Counted from the first letter of the stretch, positions 10,731 to 20,805 are shown. The stretch: DNA of 64,000 nt from Rhizobacter sp. AJA081-3 (GCF_017795745.1 NZ_CP059067.1:434001-498000); one strand, 5' to 3'. The notes: generated by a model not told the origin, from the letters alone. Numbers and translations: made by a program.

Positions 10731-11270
10731 ATGAAACTGTCCCTCCTGCTCCTCAGCTTCACCCTCGGCCTGGCCGCTTGTGCGTCGAAAACGGACGGTG
10801 GCGGCCCCTCGGGGACGGCGCGCGTGAGCGATGCCGCCACCACGCCGCTGTCCGACCTGAACGTGGTGCGTGCCAGCATTCCGCCGGTGCTTCTGGAGGC
10901 GCAGAAGGCGCCCTACAAGCCGCCGGCGGAGCCGGGCTGTGCCGCGCTGGCCGCCGAGGTGACGCCGCTCGAGGCCGTGCTCGGCGCCGACCTGGACGTG
11001 CCGCCCACGGCGGCGCGCCCCAGCCTGATCGAGCGCGGCAGCGGCGCCGTCGGCGATGCCGCGGTGGGCGCACTTCGGGGTGCGGCCGAGGGGGTGATCC
11101 CGTTCCGGGGCTGGGTGCGCAAGCTCAGCGGCGCGGAGCGTTACTCGCGGGAGGTGGCCGCGGCCATCGCCGCCGGCACCGTGCGCCGCGCCTACCTCAA
11201 GGGCCTCGGGCAGGCGCGAGGCTGCACGGCGCCTGCCGCGCCTGCGGCACCGGCATCGGCGGCAGCATGA
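10731..11270 (+). CDS. Predicted lipoprotein, unknown function
   Basis: A 179-residue predicted lipoprotein. The ATG at 10731 is chosen over an upstream in-frame start because it opens a lipoprotein signal: MKLSLLLLSFTLGLAAC, with lipobox LAAC and Cys17. The rest is Ala/Gly-rich with a probable short membrane-associating stretch (SGAVGDAAVGALRGAAEG) near the middle and two further Cys, one near residue 65 and one near the C terminus. I do not recognise the family. Its stop overlaps the next start as ATGA at 11267-11270, which suggests translational coupling with the following secreted protein and a shared function in the envelope. Confidence 0.65.
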   Translation: MKLSLLLLSFTLGLAACASKTDGGGPSGTARVSDAATTPLSDLNVVRASIPPVLLEAQKAPYKPPAEPGCAALAAEVTPLEAVLGADLDVPPTAARPSLIERGSGAVGDAAVGALRGAAEGVIPFRGWVRKLSGAERYSREVAAAIAAGTVRRAYLKGLGQARGCTAPAAPAAPASAAA

Positions 11271-11641
11271 AGCGGGTCGCCCTGCTCCTCGCCGGTGTCG
11301 CGCTGCAGGCGGGCGTGGCGAACGCCGCGTCGTTCGACAGCCGGGGCGTCGCACGCTTCGACGTCGGATATGCGCGATGCGAGGCGAAGTTCGCACCGAT
11401 GAAGGGCCACCGCGACGAGGCTTACCTCGCGGTGTACCGCGTCAAGCCCGACGATAAATCGCTGGCCCGCCTGGCGGCCTTGCGCCGCACGCCCGAGTAC
11501 CAGAAGGAGCGCAAGGCGGCGCTGGCCGCCAAGGCGCCCGCCGTGGCGGCCAGTGCGGCCAGTTCGGCCGGCAACCGGCTGGACCAGCAGTGCCAGGCGC
11601 TGTGGGCCGAGACGCGGCGCTTCAACGCGCCGACCCGTTGA
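11267..11641 (+). CDS. Small exported protein, unknown function
   Basis: A 124-residue protein with a Sec signal peptide (MKRVALLLAGVALQAGVANA, cleavage expected near residue 20). The mature part has two Cys (YARCEAKF and LDQQCQALW) that could form one disulfide, and an Ala-rich linker before the C terminus. The start overlaps the previous stop in an ATGA, so the pair is almost certainly one transcript. It was identified by the coupled start and the signal peptide, since the reading frame is also open upstream. No family was recognised. Confidence 0.6.
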   Translation: MKRVALLLAGVALQAGVANAASFDSRGVARFDVGYARCEAKFAPMKGHRDEAYLAVYRVKPDDKSLARLAALRRTPEYQKERKAALAAKAPAVAASAASSAGNRLDQQCQALWAETRRFNAPTR

Positions 11642-11654
11642 GCGCGAAGCGGCC

Positions 11655-12059
11655 GTGACGGGATCGCCCACCGTGCCCGAGCCGGCCGCCGTGCGGCTGG
11701 TGCGCGAGTTCTGGGCGCGCATGGCCAGCAACCGGTTCGCCACGGTGGCCGATCTGCTGGCACCGCAGTACACGCTCGATTGGCCGCAGTCGAACGAGCG
11801 CATCCGCGGCCCCGAGCGCTTCGTGGCGATGAACAGCGGCTATCCGGCGCACGGCCCGTGGCGCTTCGAGGTGCACCGCATCGTCGGCAACGATGCCGAG
11901 GCGGTGTCCGACGTGAGCGTGACCGACGGCGTGCAGCGCGGCCGCGCCATCACCTTCTCGACCGTTTCGCAAGGCCGCATCGTGCGGCAGGTGGAGTTCT
12001 GGCCGGAGCCCTTCGCACCGGCTGCGAACCGCGCCCACCTGGTCGAGCCGATCAGCTGA
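11655..12059 (+). CDS. NTF2/SnoaL-like domain protein
   Basis: A 134-residue cytoplasmic protein that looks like a stand-alone NTF2/SnoaL-like fold: a helical start (VRLVREFWARMASNRF), then ADLLAPQYTLDWPQS, and beta strands carrying RFEVHRIVGND and IVRQVEFWPEPF. Members of this fold bind or isomerise small molecules; here no catalytic residue can be assigned. The likely start is GTG 11655, 13 bases after the previous stop. The open frame reaches back to 11553 but that part runs through the preceding gene. It converges on the next gene with a 14-base gap. Confidence 0.65.
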   Translation: MTGSPTVPEPAAVRLVREFWARMASNRFATVADLLAPQYTLDWPQSNERIRGPERFVAMNSGYPAHGPWRFEVHRIVGNDAEAVSDVSVTDGVQRGRAITFSTVSQGRIVRQVEFWPEPFAPAANRAHLVEPIS

Positions 12060-12073
12060 TCACCGCAGCGCGA

Positions 12074-12337
12074 TCACGGCATCTTCGCCGACGCGCACTG
12101 GATCGGCGAGACCGCGCCGCCCGCGCCGGCCGAGGCCTGGCAGGCCAGCAACCGGCCCGACGAAGGCTCGTGGAACCACACCATGCTGGCATTGCCTGCC
12201 GAGGCGACGCCGATGGGCAGGTAGACCGGCGTGGCCTGGACCTGCACCTGCGAGCGCGCCAGCGGTGGAACCACGAGGGCGGCCACGCCGGCCAGGGCGA
12301 CAGCCGCCACGGCGGCCAGGCGGATCGGATGTTTCAT
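12074..12337 (-). CDS. Small exported protein, unknown function
   Basis: An 87-residue protein. The N terminus is a long signal peptide or membrane anchor (KHPIRLAAVAAVALAGVAAL) followed by a Val/Gln-rich stretch. The C-terminal part has two Cys (LLACQAS and PIQCASAK) that could pair in the periplasm. A good Shine-Dalgarno GGGAG precedes the ATG. No known family was recognised. It stands alone on its strand, downstream of a gene pointing the same way after an 82-base gap. Confidence 0.5.
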   Translation of the reverse strand: MKHPIRLAAVAAVALAGVAALVVPPLARSQVQVQATPVYLPIGVASAGNASMVWFHEPSSGRLLACQASAGAGGAVSPIQCASAKMP

Positions 12338-12419
12338 GCGTTACTCCCGGACGATCGGACGCTGCACAGGGCAGCCGCCCGCGCACGAGCGTCCCGGATG
12401 CGGGGGCGGCCCGCGAAGC

Positions 12420-12968
12420 CTAACGCTTCGCGCGGCGCTGCGGAGCAGGCGTCGTCAGTTCGCTGGCCGCAGCGCGCTTGGCGCGCGTGGCCGCGCGCTG
12501 GTAGGCCGTCTCGGCCTGCAGGCGCAGCTTGATGGCCTGGGCCAGCGCCGCCTCGTACTTCTCGGGCGTGTAGGTGTTCTCGGTCCCGATGTAGACGCTG
12601 CGCCGGCGCGGCGAATCGCCGAAGCGCGGCAGCGACACCGCCAGGCTGCAGTCGCGCACGCCGGCCTCGCGGCGCAGCCGCACGATCGGCCCGGAGATGC
12701 CCACCGGCAGGTCGGAGGTCTTGTTCTCGTTGGGCGCACGCTGCAGCCGCGAGGGCGCGGGCAGCCGGGCGATGCGCGCGAGCAGCTCTCGAGTCGCGTG
12801 CGCAAGCGCATCGCTGGCGCCGGTGCCGTCGGGCGAACCGTCCGAGAACAGCTTGGTGCCGCCATAACGCAGCTGCCAGCCGTGCGTGGCGCGGTGGTCG
12901 ATGCGCTGGATGCCCTGCGGCACCTCGAAGCGCTCGCCGGAGAAGATGACGACGTCTCTGACTTTCAT
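12420..12968 (-). CDS. Unrecognised protein with two beta-beta-beta-alpha-like repeats
   Basis: A 182-residue protein, starting at ATG 12968 (MKVRDVVIFSG) behind GAGGAA; a longer frame to 13040 lacks a ribosome site. Two segments follow a similar pattern. The first has GIQRIDH, then GWQLRYGG, KLFSDG and the helix ASDALAHATRELLARI. The second has GISGPIVRLRR, SLAVSLPRFG, RSVYIGT and the helix KYEAALAQAIKLRLQAE. Each looks like three strands and a helix, which recalls AP2-like or integrase-type DNA-binding domains, but the resemblance is by eye and weak. The C terminus is Arg/Lys-rich. It could bind nucleic acid; no function is asserted. It lies 90 bases after the antiporter gene on the same strand. 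Confidence 0.55.
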   Translation of the reverse strand: MKVRDVVIFSGERFEVPQGIQRIDHRATHGWQLRYGGTKLFSDGSPDGTGASDALAHATRELLARIARLPAPSRLQRAPNENKTSDLPVGISGPIVRLRREAGVRDCSLAVSLPRFGDSPRRRSVYIGTENTYTPEKYEAALAQAIKLRLQAETAYQRAATRAKRAAASELTTPAPQRRAKR

Positions 12969-13058
12969 GGGATTCCTCGGTCGATGGGAACGGGCCTCCC
13001 TGGCTGACTTCTTCTTGTGTTTGTCGCGCAGTGTAGGCAATGCGCGCGGCAGGGTGAT

Positions 13059-14756
13059 TCAGGCCGGGCGGGCCTGCATGGTGCCGAGCACGTGGCGCAG
13101 CATCGCCTGGGCGAGTTCGTCCTCGCCGCCGAAGGTGCGCGCGCCCTCGCCAGTGAGCCACTGCGCCTCTTCGTCGCTGTGCGTGCGCACCGCCACCTGC
13201 ACCTGCGGGTTGAGCTGGCGCGCGGTGTCGATCATCTGCCGCACGCCGACGGCATCGGCCGTGGCCACCAGCAGCATGGCGGCCTGCGCGATGTGCGCCT
13301 GGATCAGCACGGCGGCTTCGGCCGCGTCGCCGATCACCGCCGGCAGGCCCTGCGCGCGCACCTCCTCGACACGCTCGCGATTGCGATCGACCACCACGCA
13401 GGCGATGCCCTGTTCGCGCAGAGCCCCTGCCAGGCGCCGGCCGACGCGGCCATAGCCCACCAGCACCACCTGGCGTGCGAGGTAGCGCGGCTCGGTGGTC
13501 GCCGGCAGCTCGGCCAGCGGGTCGTCGCGCTCCGCGTGGCGCCGCGCGGCCGACGAGCGCGCCAGGATCCAGCGCTGCGCCGGCTCGGCCAGCGAGAACA
13601 GCAGCGGATTGACGGCGATCGAGATCAGCGCGCCGGCCACGATCAGGCTCTGGCCCTCGGGCGGCAGCAGCTTCAGCGACAGGCCCAGCGCGGCCAGGAT
13701 GAAGGAGAACTCGCCGATCTGCGCGAGGCTGGCCGACACCGTCAGCGCGGTGTTCAGCGGGTAGCGCAGCAGCAGCACCAGCGCGAAGGCGGCGATCGAC
13801 TTGCCCACCACGATGATCGCCACCACCGACAGCACCTGCAGCGGCCGCTCGACCAGCACCAGCGGATCGAACAGCATGCCGACAGAGACGAAGAAGAGCA
13901 CCGCGAAGGCGTCGCGCAGCGGCAGCGACTCCTCGGCGGCTCGGTGGCTGAACTCCGATTCGCGCAGCACCATGCCGGCGAAGAAGGCGCCCAGCGCGAA
14001 GGACACGCCGAACAGGCCCGCCGCGCCGTAGGCGATGGTCACCGCCGCGGCCACCACGCACAGCGTGAACAGCTCGCGCGAGCCGGTCTTCGCCACCTGC
14101 CACAGCAGCCACGGGAACAGGCGCCGCCCGACCACCAGCATCAGCGCCACGAAGGCCGCCACCTGGGCCAGCGTGATGGCCAGCGTCGCCCACAGGCCGC
14201 GGCCCTCCGGCGTTCCGTTGTCGGTGCCGCCGAGCATCGGGGCCAGCGCGGGCAGCAGCACGAGCACCAGCACCATGGCCAGGTCCTCCACCACCAGCCA
14301 GCCCACCGCGATGCGGCCGTTGACCGAATCGATGGCGCCGCGTGCCTCCAGCGCCTTGAGCAGCACCACCGTGCTGGCCACCGACAGCGCCAGCCCGAAC
14401 ACCAGCGCCGCGCCGAGGCCCCAGCCCCAGGCGGTGGCCAGCGCGGCGCCCAGCGCGGTGGCCGCGGCCATCTGCACCACGGCGCCGGGCACGGCCACGC
14501 GCTTCACGGCCATCAGGTCGTCGAGAGAGAAATGCAGGCCTACGCCGAACATCAGCAACATCACGCCGATCTCGGCGAGCTGCGCGGCCAGCGCGCTGTC
14601 GGCCACGAAGCCCGGTGTGAACGGGCCGATGACGATGCCCGCGGCGAGGTAGCCCACCAGTGCCGGCAGCTTCAGCCGCGCGGCGACGAAGCCGAGCACC
14701 AGCGCCAGGCCGAGCGCCGCGGCGATGGTGGTGATCAGCGATATTTCGTGAGGCAT
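13059..14756 (-). CDS. KefB/YbaL-type monovalent cation:proton antiporter with RCK domain
   Basis: Inner-membrane CPA2-family antiporter of 565 residues, probably exchanging K+ or Na+ for protons. The first 390 or so residues form about 12 membrane helices, beginning with ALGLALVLGFVAARLKLPAL and including the family segment GVMLLMFGVGLHFSLDDL. The C-terminal part is an RCK_N Rossmann domain with VVLVGYGRVGRRLAG near residue 420, which binds NAD(H) or a nucleotide and gates transport. The architecture and length match YbaL (RosB)-like proteins more closely than the glutathione-gated KefC. It lies 13 bases after mltB and is probably the last gene of the moxR-to-mltB transcript. Confidence 0.9.
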   Translation of the reverse strand: MPHEISLITTIAAALGLALVLGFVAARLKLPALVGYLAAGIVIGPFTPGFVADSALAAQLAEIGVMLLMFGVGLHFSLDDLMAVKRVAVPGAVVQMAAATALGAALATAWGWGLGAALVFGLALSVASTVVLLKALEARGAIDSVNGRIAVGWLVVEDLAMVLVLVLLPALAPMLGGTDNGTPEGRGLWATLAITLAQVAAFVALMLVVGRRLFPWLLWQVAKTGSRELFTLCVVAAAVTIAYGAAGLFGVSFALGAFFAGMVLRESEFSHRAAEESLPLRDAFAVLFFVSVGMLFDPLVLVERPLQVLSVVAIIVVGKSIAAFALVLLLRYPLNTALTVSASLAQIGEFSFILAALGLSLKLLPPEGQSLIVAGALISIAVNPLLFSLAEPAQRWILARSSAARRHAERDDPLAELPATTEPRYLARQVVLVGYGRVGRRLAGALREQGIACVVVDRNRERVEEVRAQGLPAVIGDAAEAAVLIQAHIAQAAMLLVATADAVGVRQMIDTARQLNPQVQVAVRTHSDEEAQWLTGEGARTFGGEDELAQAMLRHVLGTMQARPA

Positions 14757-14769
14757 GCGGTGCCGGGAT

Positions 14770-15855
14770 TCAGCGGCGCTGGCGGCGGACGGCTTCGCCG
14801 AGTTCGATGACGGCCATCGCGTAGTAGCTCGACCAGTTGTAGCGCGTGATGGCGTAGAAGTTGCCGGTGCCCGCGTAGTAGCTCGGCGCTGCGTCGCCGT
14901 TGCTCAGTTCGACCAGGGCCAGCTTGCCGTCCCAGGCGCGCCCGGGCTCGTCGAGCACGGCGCCGCGTTCGGCGAACTCGTCGCGGCTGAAGCTCGGCAG
15001 GATATCGGGCACCAGCAGCAGCGCGCGGTCGCGCACCTCCACCGGCGCGGCCACGCCGAAGTGCGTCGGCCCGCCACGCTCCCAGCCGAAGGCGGCGAGG
15101 TAGTTCGCCACGCTGCCGATCACGTCGGCCGCGCTCGAATGCAGGTCGACATGGCCGTCGCCGTCGAAGTCGATGCCGTACTTCAGCACGCTCGAGGGCA
15201 TGAACTGCGGCAGGCCCATGGCCCCGGCATAGCTGCCCAGCGGCAGGGTCGGGTCCAGCGATTCCTTGCGGCACATCAGCAGGAAGTTCTCCAGCTCGCT
15301 GCGGAAGAAAGCGCTGCGGTCACGCCGGCCGGTGGGGAAGTCGAAGGACAGCGTGGCCAGCGCGTCGAGCACGCGGAAGCCACCGGTCTGCTGGCCGTAG
15401 ATGGTCTCCACGCCGACGATGCCCACGACGATGGCCGGCGGCACGCCGTAACGCTCTTCGGCGAGCTGCAGCCAGCGTTCGTTGTCCTGCCAGAAGGCCA
15501 GCCCGGCGCGGATCCGCTTGGGCTCGACGAAGCGGCCGCGGTAGGCCGCCCAGTTCTTCGCCGTGCCGGCCGGCGGCGGCATGATGAGCCGGGCCACCGT
15601 GGGCACGAAGCGCGCCCGCGACAGCGATTCGCGCACCCAGTCGGCCTCGAGGCCCTGGCGTTGTGCGGCCTCGTCGGCGAAACGCATCACGTCCTCGCGC
15701 GCACCGTAGGCAGCGGGCTCGGTCGCGGTGTCGGCGGCCTGCACGGCGGCGCGCCGCTGCTTGGTCCGCGCATGCAACGCTGCCGGCGCGGAGAGGGCCA
15801 ATGCCAGCGAGACCAGGGTGGCGCGCCGCAGCGCGAAGAGAGGGATGGTGGTCAT
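14770..15855 (-). CDS. mltB: Lytic murein transglycosylase B (MltB family)
   Basis: Periplasmic lytic transglycosylase that cleaves peptidoglycan between MurNAc and GlcNAc. It has 361 residues. The start at ATG 15855 opens a signal peptide (ATLVSLALALSAPAALHA). No lipobox Cys is seen, so unlike E. coli MltB it is probably soluble in the periplasm. The catalytic Glu sits in VGIVGVETIYG, and the family blocks GSYAGAMGLPQFMPSS and FDGDGHVDL are present. The start codon overlaps the transglutaminase stop as ATGA (15852-15855), so translation is likely coupled. The link to a moxR/DUF58/transglutaminase set suggests a role in envelope remodelling. Confidence 0.93.
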   Translation of the reverse strand: MTTIPLFALRRATLVSLALALSAPAALHARTKQRRAAVQAADTATEPAAYGAREDVMRFADEAAQRQGLEADWVRESLSRARFVPTVARLIMPPPAGTAKNWAAYRGRFVEPKRIRAGLAFWQDNERWLQLAEERYGVPPAIVVGIVGVETIYGQQTGGFRVLDALATLSFDFPTGRRDRSAFFRSELENFLLMCRKESLDPTLPLGSYAGAMGLPQFMPSSVLKYGIDFDGDGHVDLHSSAADVIGSVANYLAAFGWERGGPTHFGVAAPVEVRDRALLLVPDILPSFSRDEFAERGAVLDEPGRAWDGKLALVELSNGDAAPSYYAGTGNFYAITRYNWSSYYAMAVIELGEAVRRQRR

Positions 15856-17906
15856 CGGTCGGGAAGGGGAGCAAGGCCGCGGGCGGCAGCCAAGAAGGAT
15901 CGTGTGAGCGCCGAGTCGGGGTGGCGACGCGCCAAGCGGCCATAGCGCTGCGCCTGCAGCGTGTCGAGCAACGCGGCCAGGGCCTCGCCGGCGGCGCCGT
16001 GGCGCTCCCGCACGCGCCGCGCCAAAGTGCCCGGCGCGTCTTGCGGGGTCGCAGGCACGCCCAGGCGGCGCAGCGCGCGCAGCAGGGCTTCGCGCTGGCG
16101 CGTCCAGGGGTCGACGCGGTGGCGGTCCCACCAGGCCCAGCCGGCGCCGGCCAGCGCCAGCGTGCTCAACGAGATCACCAGCAGTTTGGCCAGGTCCTGC
16201 CAGTTCGGCGACTCGAAGCCGGAGTTCCTGAGCACATCGAACTGCTGGCCACGCGAGTAGTTGAGCACCCACTGGTTCCAGCGGTTGTTCATGCCCTCCC
16301 AGGCGTCGCGCAACTGTTGCAGCAGCGCTGGGCTCATGGTGTCGAGCGCGCCGGCCACCAGGCCGGGTGCGGGCAAAAGCCGCAGGCTGCGCGAGATGCG
16401 GTCGGGCGCCACGGCGGCCGTCGGGTCGGCGCGCACCCAGCCGACGCCGGCCTGCCAGTACTCGGCCCAGGCGTGCGCCGCGCTCTGCCGCACGATGAAG
16501 AAACCGTCCATCGGCAGCGGGTCGGCGCCCTGGTAGCCGGTGACCACGCGCGCCGGCACGTCCAGCGCGCGCATCAGCACCACGAAGGCTGCGGCGAAGT
16601 GTTCGCAGAAGCCTTCCTTGCGATCGAACCAGAATTCGTCGATGGCGTTGCGGCCGTATTCGCCCGGGGCCAGCGTGTAGCTGAAGCCGCCGTCGCGGAT
16701 GTGCTTCATCAGGTGCTGCGCGAGCTCCCGCGCGCCGGCGCGCGCCAGGGCGGGGTCGCGGCGCAGTTCGGCCGCCCAGGCCAGCGTGCGCGGGTTGAAG
16801 CCGGGAGGCAGGTCCACGAAGTCCTGCAGCCCCAGCACCGTCTGCAGCGGGCCGTGCTGAAAACGCAGGTGGGCCTCGGCGCGAAAGCGCAGGCGCTCCA
16901 CCACCGGCCGGTCGATCAGCCACTGCAGGTCGGCCGTGCCTCGCGCACGCAGGCCCTCGATCTGCGGCGTGCTGGGGCTCGCCTCGAGCAGCGGCAGCGT
17001 CGGCAGGCGCAGCGGCTCGAGCGTCAACTCGTAACGCAAGGGCGGGCCGGACACGCGCAGATCCGCCTGCGGCTGCAGGCGCGGCGGGAAGCTCGGAGTC
17101 AGCGCGCGCCATTCCGTGCCGTCGAAGCGCGACAGCACCGGGCCGCGGAAGTAGAGCGTCTCGGGCGGCGGCGCCTCGCCGTCGAAGCGGATGCGCATCG
17201 CGATACGGTCGTCCTGCGCGATCTCGGCCACGGTGCCCATGCGCATGCGGTCGGACAGCCCGGTGCTGGACAGGCCGTCCTGCGGCACGCCCCACAGCGG
17301 GCCGATGCGCGGGAACAGCAGGAACATCAGCAGCATGATCGGCGCGCCCAGCGCAGCGGTGCGGCCGGCCAGCCGAGCGGCCTGCTGCAGGCTGGGCTGG
17401 CCCACCGGCATGTGCGCCAGCACCAGCGCCGTCAGCAGCCCCCATACCGAGACCAGCATCGCCGCCGCCACCAGCAGCGACTGCGAGTAGAGGAAGTGCG
17501 TCAGCACGAGGAAGAAGCCGAGGAAGAACACCACGAAGGCGTCGCGCCGCGCGCGCAGCTCCAGCGTCTTCAGCGCCATCAGCACCACCGCCATGGTGAC
17601 GCCCGGCTCCTTGCCGAGCAGCGTGCGAAAGCTCCAGTACGTGAGCCCGGCCGCCACCGCCAGCACCACGACCAGCAGCCAGCGGCTGGGCAACGCGCCA
17701 TTGCCGACCGCCAGGGCAGCGCGCCAGGCCAGCACCACGGTGGTCAGCGCGATGCACCAGGCGGGCAGGTGCGACAGGTGCGGCAGCACCGTCCAGGCGA
17801 TCACGCCGAGCAGGAACAGCGTGTCGCGGCCCTCGCGCGGCAGGCGCGACCAGCCCGGCCAGCGGGGCAGCTTCCAGGCCGATCCGCGGGGCAAGCTCAG
17901 CGCCAC
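15852..17906 (-). CDS. Transglutaminase-like membrane protein (TgpA family, DUF3488)
   Basis: Polytopic inner-membrane protein of about 684 residues. The N-terminal third has six or more membrane helices (for example DTLFLLGVIAWTVLPHL and RRDAFVVFFLGFFLVLTHFL). A periplasmic transglutaminase-core domain follows with the complete Cys-His-Asp triad: Cys in RKEGFCEHFAAAF, His in SAAHAWAEYW and Asp in WVRADPTAAV. A further membrane helix (LLVISLSTLALAGAGWAWW) precedes a cytoplasmic tail. This matches Pseudomonas TgpA. The start is probably GTG 17906, which overlaps DUF58 by 10 bases and has GGAGG upstream; ATG 17927 is an alternative. The stop overlaps the mltB start. Its substrate is unknown; its position beside moxR and DUF58 is the usual one. 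Confidence 0.9.
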   Translation of the reverse strand: MALSLPRGSAWKLPRWPGWSRLPREGRDTLFLLGVIAWTVLPHLSHLPAWCIALTTVVLAWRAALAVGNGALPSRWLLVVVLAVAAGLTYWSFRTLLGKEPGVTMAVVLMALKTLELRARRDAFVVFFLGFFLVLTHFLYSQSLLVAAAMLVSVWGLLTALVLAHMPVGQPSLQQAARLAGRTAALGAPIMLLMFLLFPRIGPLWGVPQDGLSSTGLSDRMRMGTVAEIAQDDRIAMRIRFDGEAPPPETLYFRGPVLSRFDGTEWRALTPSFPPRLQPQADLRVSGPPLRYELTLEPLRLPTLPLLEASPSTPQIEGLRARGTADLQWLIDRPVVERLRFRAEAHLRFQHGPLQTVLGLQDFVDLPPGFNPRTLAWAAELRRDPALARAGARELAQHLMKHIRDGGFSYTLAPGEYGRNAIDEFWFDRKEGFCEHFAAAFVVLMRALDVPARVVTGYQGADPLPMDGFFIVRQSAAHAWAEYWQAGVGWVRADPTAAVAPDRISRSLRLLPAPGLVAGALDTMSPALLQQLRDAWEGMNNRWNQWVLNYSRGQQFDVLRNSGFESPNWQDLAKLLVISLSTLALAGAGWAWWDRHRVDPWTRQREALLRALRRLGVPATPQDAPGTLARRVRERHGAAGEALAALLDTLQAQRYGRLARRHPDSALTRSFLAAARGLAPLPDR

Positions 17907-18906
17907 AGCGCCAGCGCCTCCAGGCATTCGCGGCGGTGCGTTTCGCCTTCGCCGGGGGCGATGCTCTGCGCGGGCAGCGACAGGCCATAGGCAGCGCCGG
18001 CGCGTTGCGCCGCAATCACCCACGCGGCCAGACGCGACAGGCGCTCCTCGGGCGCGATGCTCCCGCAAGCCTGCCAGTCGAGCCACAGCTGCTGCTGCGC
18101 CGCGCTGGCGGTGTCGCGGCTGACCAGCTCGCCGCCGCTGGCCAGGGACTTGGCTGCCTTCTTCCAGTAGACGAGCTTGAGCGGGTCGCCGCGGCGGTAG
18201 GCACGCACCCCCTCGACCTCGCCGCCGTCGGCCGCGCGGCCGCGCAGAGCACCGCCGGGCAGTGCGCGTGCCGCAGGCAAGGGCGCGGCCGGCTGTTCCG
18301 GCGCCGGGTAGACGAGCAACTGCGAAGCCGGACGCCAGATCGCCCAGGCGCGGAACAGGCCGAGAGGAAATCGTGTCTCGATGCTCAACGTGGGCAGCTC
18401 GTGCAGGCCGCGTTGCGCCGGCACGAAACCCACGTGGGCACTCGCCTGGCCCTGCGCGGGCACGTCGATCCAGGTCAGCGTGGAGGCATCGGCCTCGACC
18501 AGCTTGATGCCGATGCCGTAGCGTGCCGCGCCCGGGCTGGTCAGTACCGCCTCGAGCAGCGCCGGCTCGCCGGCGAACACCGGCGCGGGCGGGCGCAGCC
18601 GCAGCGTCAGCGCGCGCAGCGTGTTGTGCGTGACGTGCATCGACACCAGTCCGCTGCCGGCGAGCAGGAAGGTCAGCAGGTAGCCGAGGTTGAGCTGGTA
18701 GTTGATCGAGGCGAGAAGCAGCACCATCAGCGTGGCCGCGAACATCAGCCCGGCCGGCGTGGGCAGGATGTAGACGTTGCGCTGCGTGAGCAGCACCGTG
18801 TCGCTGCGCGGCAGGCGGGCCTGCCACCAGCGGCGGAAGCGCCCGCGCACCAGCTCGGCAAAGCCGGGCCAGGCACGGCGTCGCGGCGAAGCGGCCGTCG
18901 CAGCGG

Positions 18907-18910
<4 letters not shown>
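17897..18910 (-). CDS. DUF58 membrane protein, MoxR partner
   Basis: A 337-residue DUF58 protein. Two membrane helices lie near residues 45-85 (GLMFAATLMVLLLASINYQL, GYLLTFLLAGSGLV). A beta-rich periplasmic or surface domain is followed by the DUF58 signature near the C-terminal third (GEVEGVRAYRRGDPLKLVYW). In this family the DUF58 part resembles a von Willebrand factor A fold and works with a MoxR ATPase as a chaperone-like pair. The start is GTG 18910, overlapping the moxR stop as GTGA; the frame continues upstream only through moxR. It also overlaps the transglutaminase start, so the three genes are tightly coupled. Confidence 0.88.
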
Positions 18911-19833
<923 letters not shown>

Positions 19834-19869
19834 GGCAAGACCATAACCGAAACAAGAAGACCCCGAGAC

Positions 19870-20805
19870 ATGAGCACAGCGTTCTACAGCCACCCCGATT
19901 GCCGTCGCCACGACATGGGCGCCGGCCACCCGGAGTGCCCGCAGCGGCTGGACGCGATCGACGACCATCTGCTCGCCACCGGCCTCGACATTGCGCTGAC
20001 GCGCCATGACGCGCCGCTGGTCGACCTGAAGGACGTGGAACTGGCGCACACGCACCACTACGTTTCGGAGCTGAAGGACCTGCTCGAACAGGTCGAGGCC
20101 AGCGGCGTCTCGAAGGCGCTGGACCCGGACACCGCCGCCAACCCCGGCACCTGGAAGGCCACGCTGCGCGCCGCCGGCGCGGCCGTGGCGGCGACCGACC
20201 TCGTCATCGATGGCCGTGCCGAGAACGCCTTCTGCGCCGTGCGCCCGCCCGGCCACCACGCCACGCGCGACGAGACGATGGGCTTCTGCTTCTTCAACAA
20301 CGTGGCGGTGGCAGCGCGGCATGCGCTGGACGTGCGCGGCCTCAAGCGCGTGGCCGTGATCGACTTCGACGTGCACCACGGCAACGGCACCGAAGACATC
20401 CTCGCCGGCGACGACCGCGTGCTGATGGTCAGCTTCTTCCAGCACCCGCTGTACCCGTACAGCGGCGCCGTGCCCAAGGGCACCAACATGGTCAACCTGC
20501 CGATCCCGCCCTACACGCGCGGCGGCGAGTTGCGCGAGATGATCGACGCGCAGTGGATGCCGGCGCTCGAGGCCTTCAAGCCGGAGATGATCTTCATCTC
20601 GGCCGGCTTCGACGCGCACCGGGAAGACGACCTCGGTCAGCTCGGCCTCGTCGAGGCCGACTACGAATGGATCACCCTGCGCATCAAGGCGATAGCCGAG
20701 CGCCATTCCAAGGGCCGCATCGTCTCCTGCCTCGAAGGCGGCTACAACCTCAGCGCTCTGGCGCGCAGTGTGGCCGCTCACCTGCGCGTGCTCACCGGCG
20801 TCTAG
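19870..20805 (+). CDS. Histone-deacetylase-family hydrolase
   Basis: Zinc-dependent deacetylase of the class II HDAC / acetylpolyamine amidohydrolase / AcuC superfamily, 311 residues. The catalytic His pair is in RPPGHHATRD, zinc ligands in DFDVHHGNGTEDIL and the distal Asp in ISAGFDAHREDDLG; the closing EGGYNLSALARS block is present. Bacterial relatives remove acetyl groups from polyamines or small amides, occasionally from proteins; the sequence alone does not decide. It is divergent from moxR by 36 bases and 94 bases before ggt on the same strand. The start ATG 19870 gives the expected N terminus (AFYSHPDCRRHDMGAGHPE). Confidence 0.93.
   Translation: MSTAFYSHPDCRRHDMGAGHPECPQRLDAIDDHLLATGLDIALTRHDAPLVDLKDVELAHTHHYVSELKDLLEQVEASGVSKALDPDTAANPGTWKATLRAAGAAVAATDLVIDGRAENAFCAVRPPGHHATRDETMGFCFFNNVAVAARHALDVRGLKRVAVIDFDVHHGNGTEDILAGDDRVLMVSFFQHPLYPYSGAVPKGTNMVNLPIPPYTRGGELREMIDAQWMPALEAFKPEMIFISAGFDAHREDDLGQLGLVEADYEWITLRIKAIAERHSKGRIVSCLEGGYNLSALARSVAAHLRVLTGV

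Noticed and set aside
14770-18015. One long 1081-residue protein including mltB at its end.
   Set aside because: The first two thirds are the transglutaminase gene read in another frame. MltB begins at ATG 15855 with its own signal peptide.
19834-19869. Regulatory site in the 36-base gap between moxR and the deacetylase-like gene.
   Set aside because: Too short and without clear promoter hexamers or repeats to support a call.
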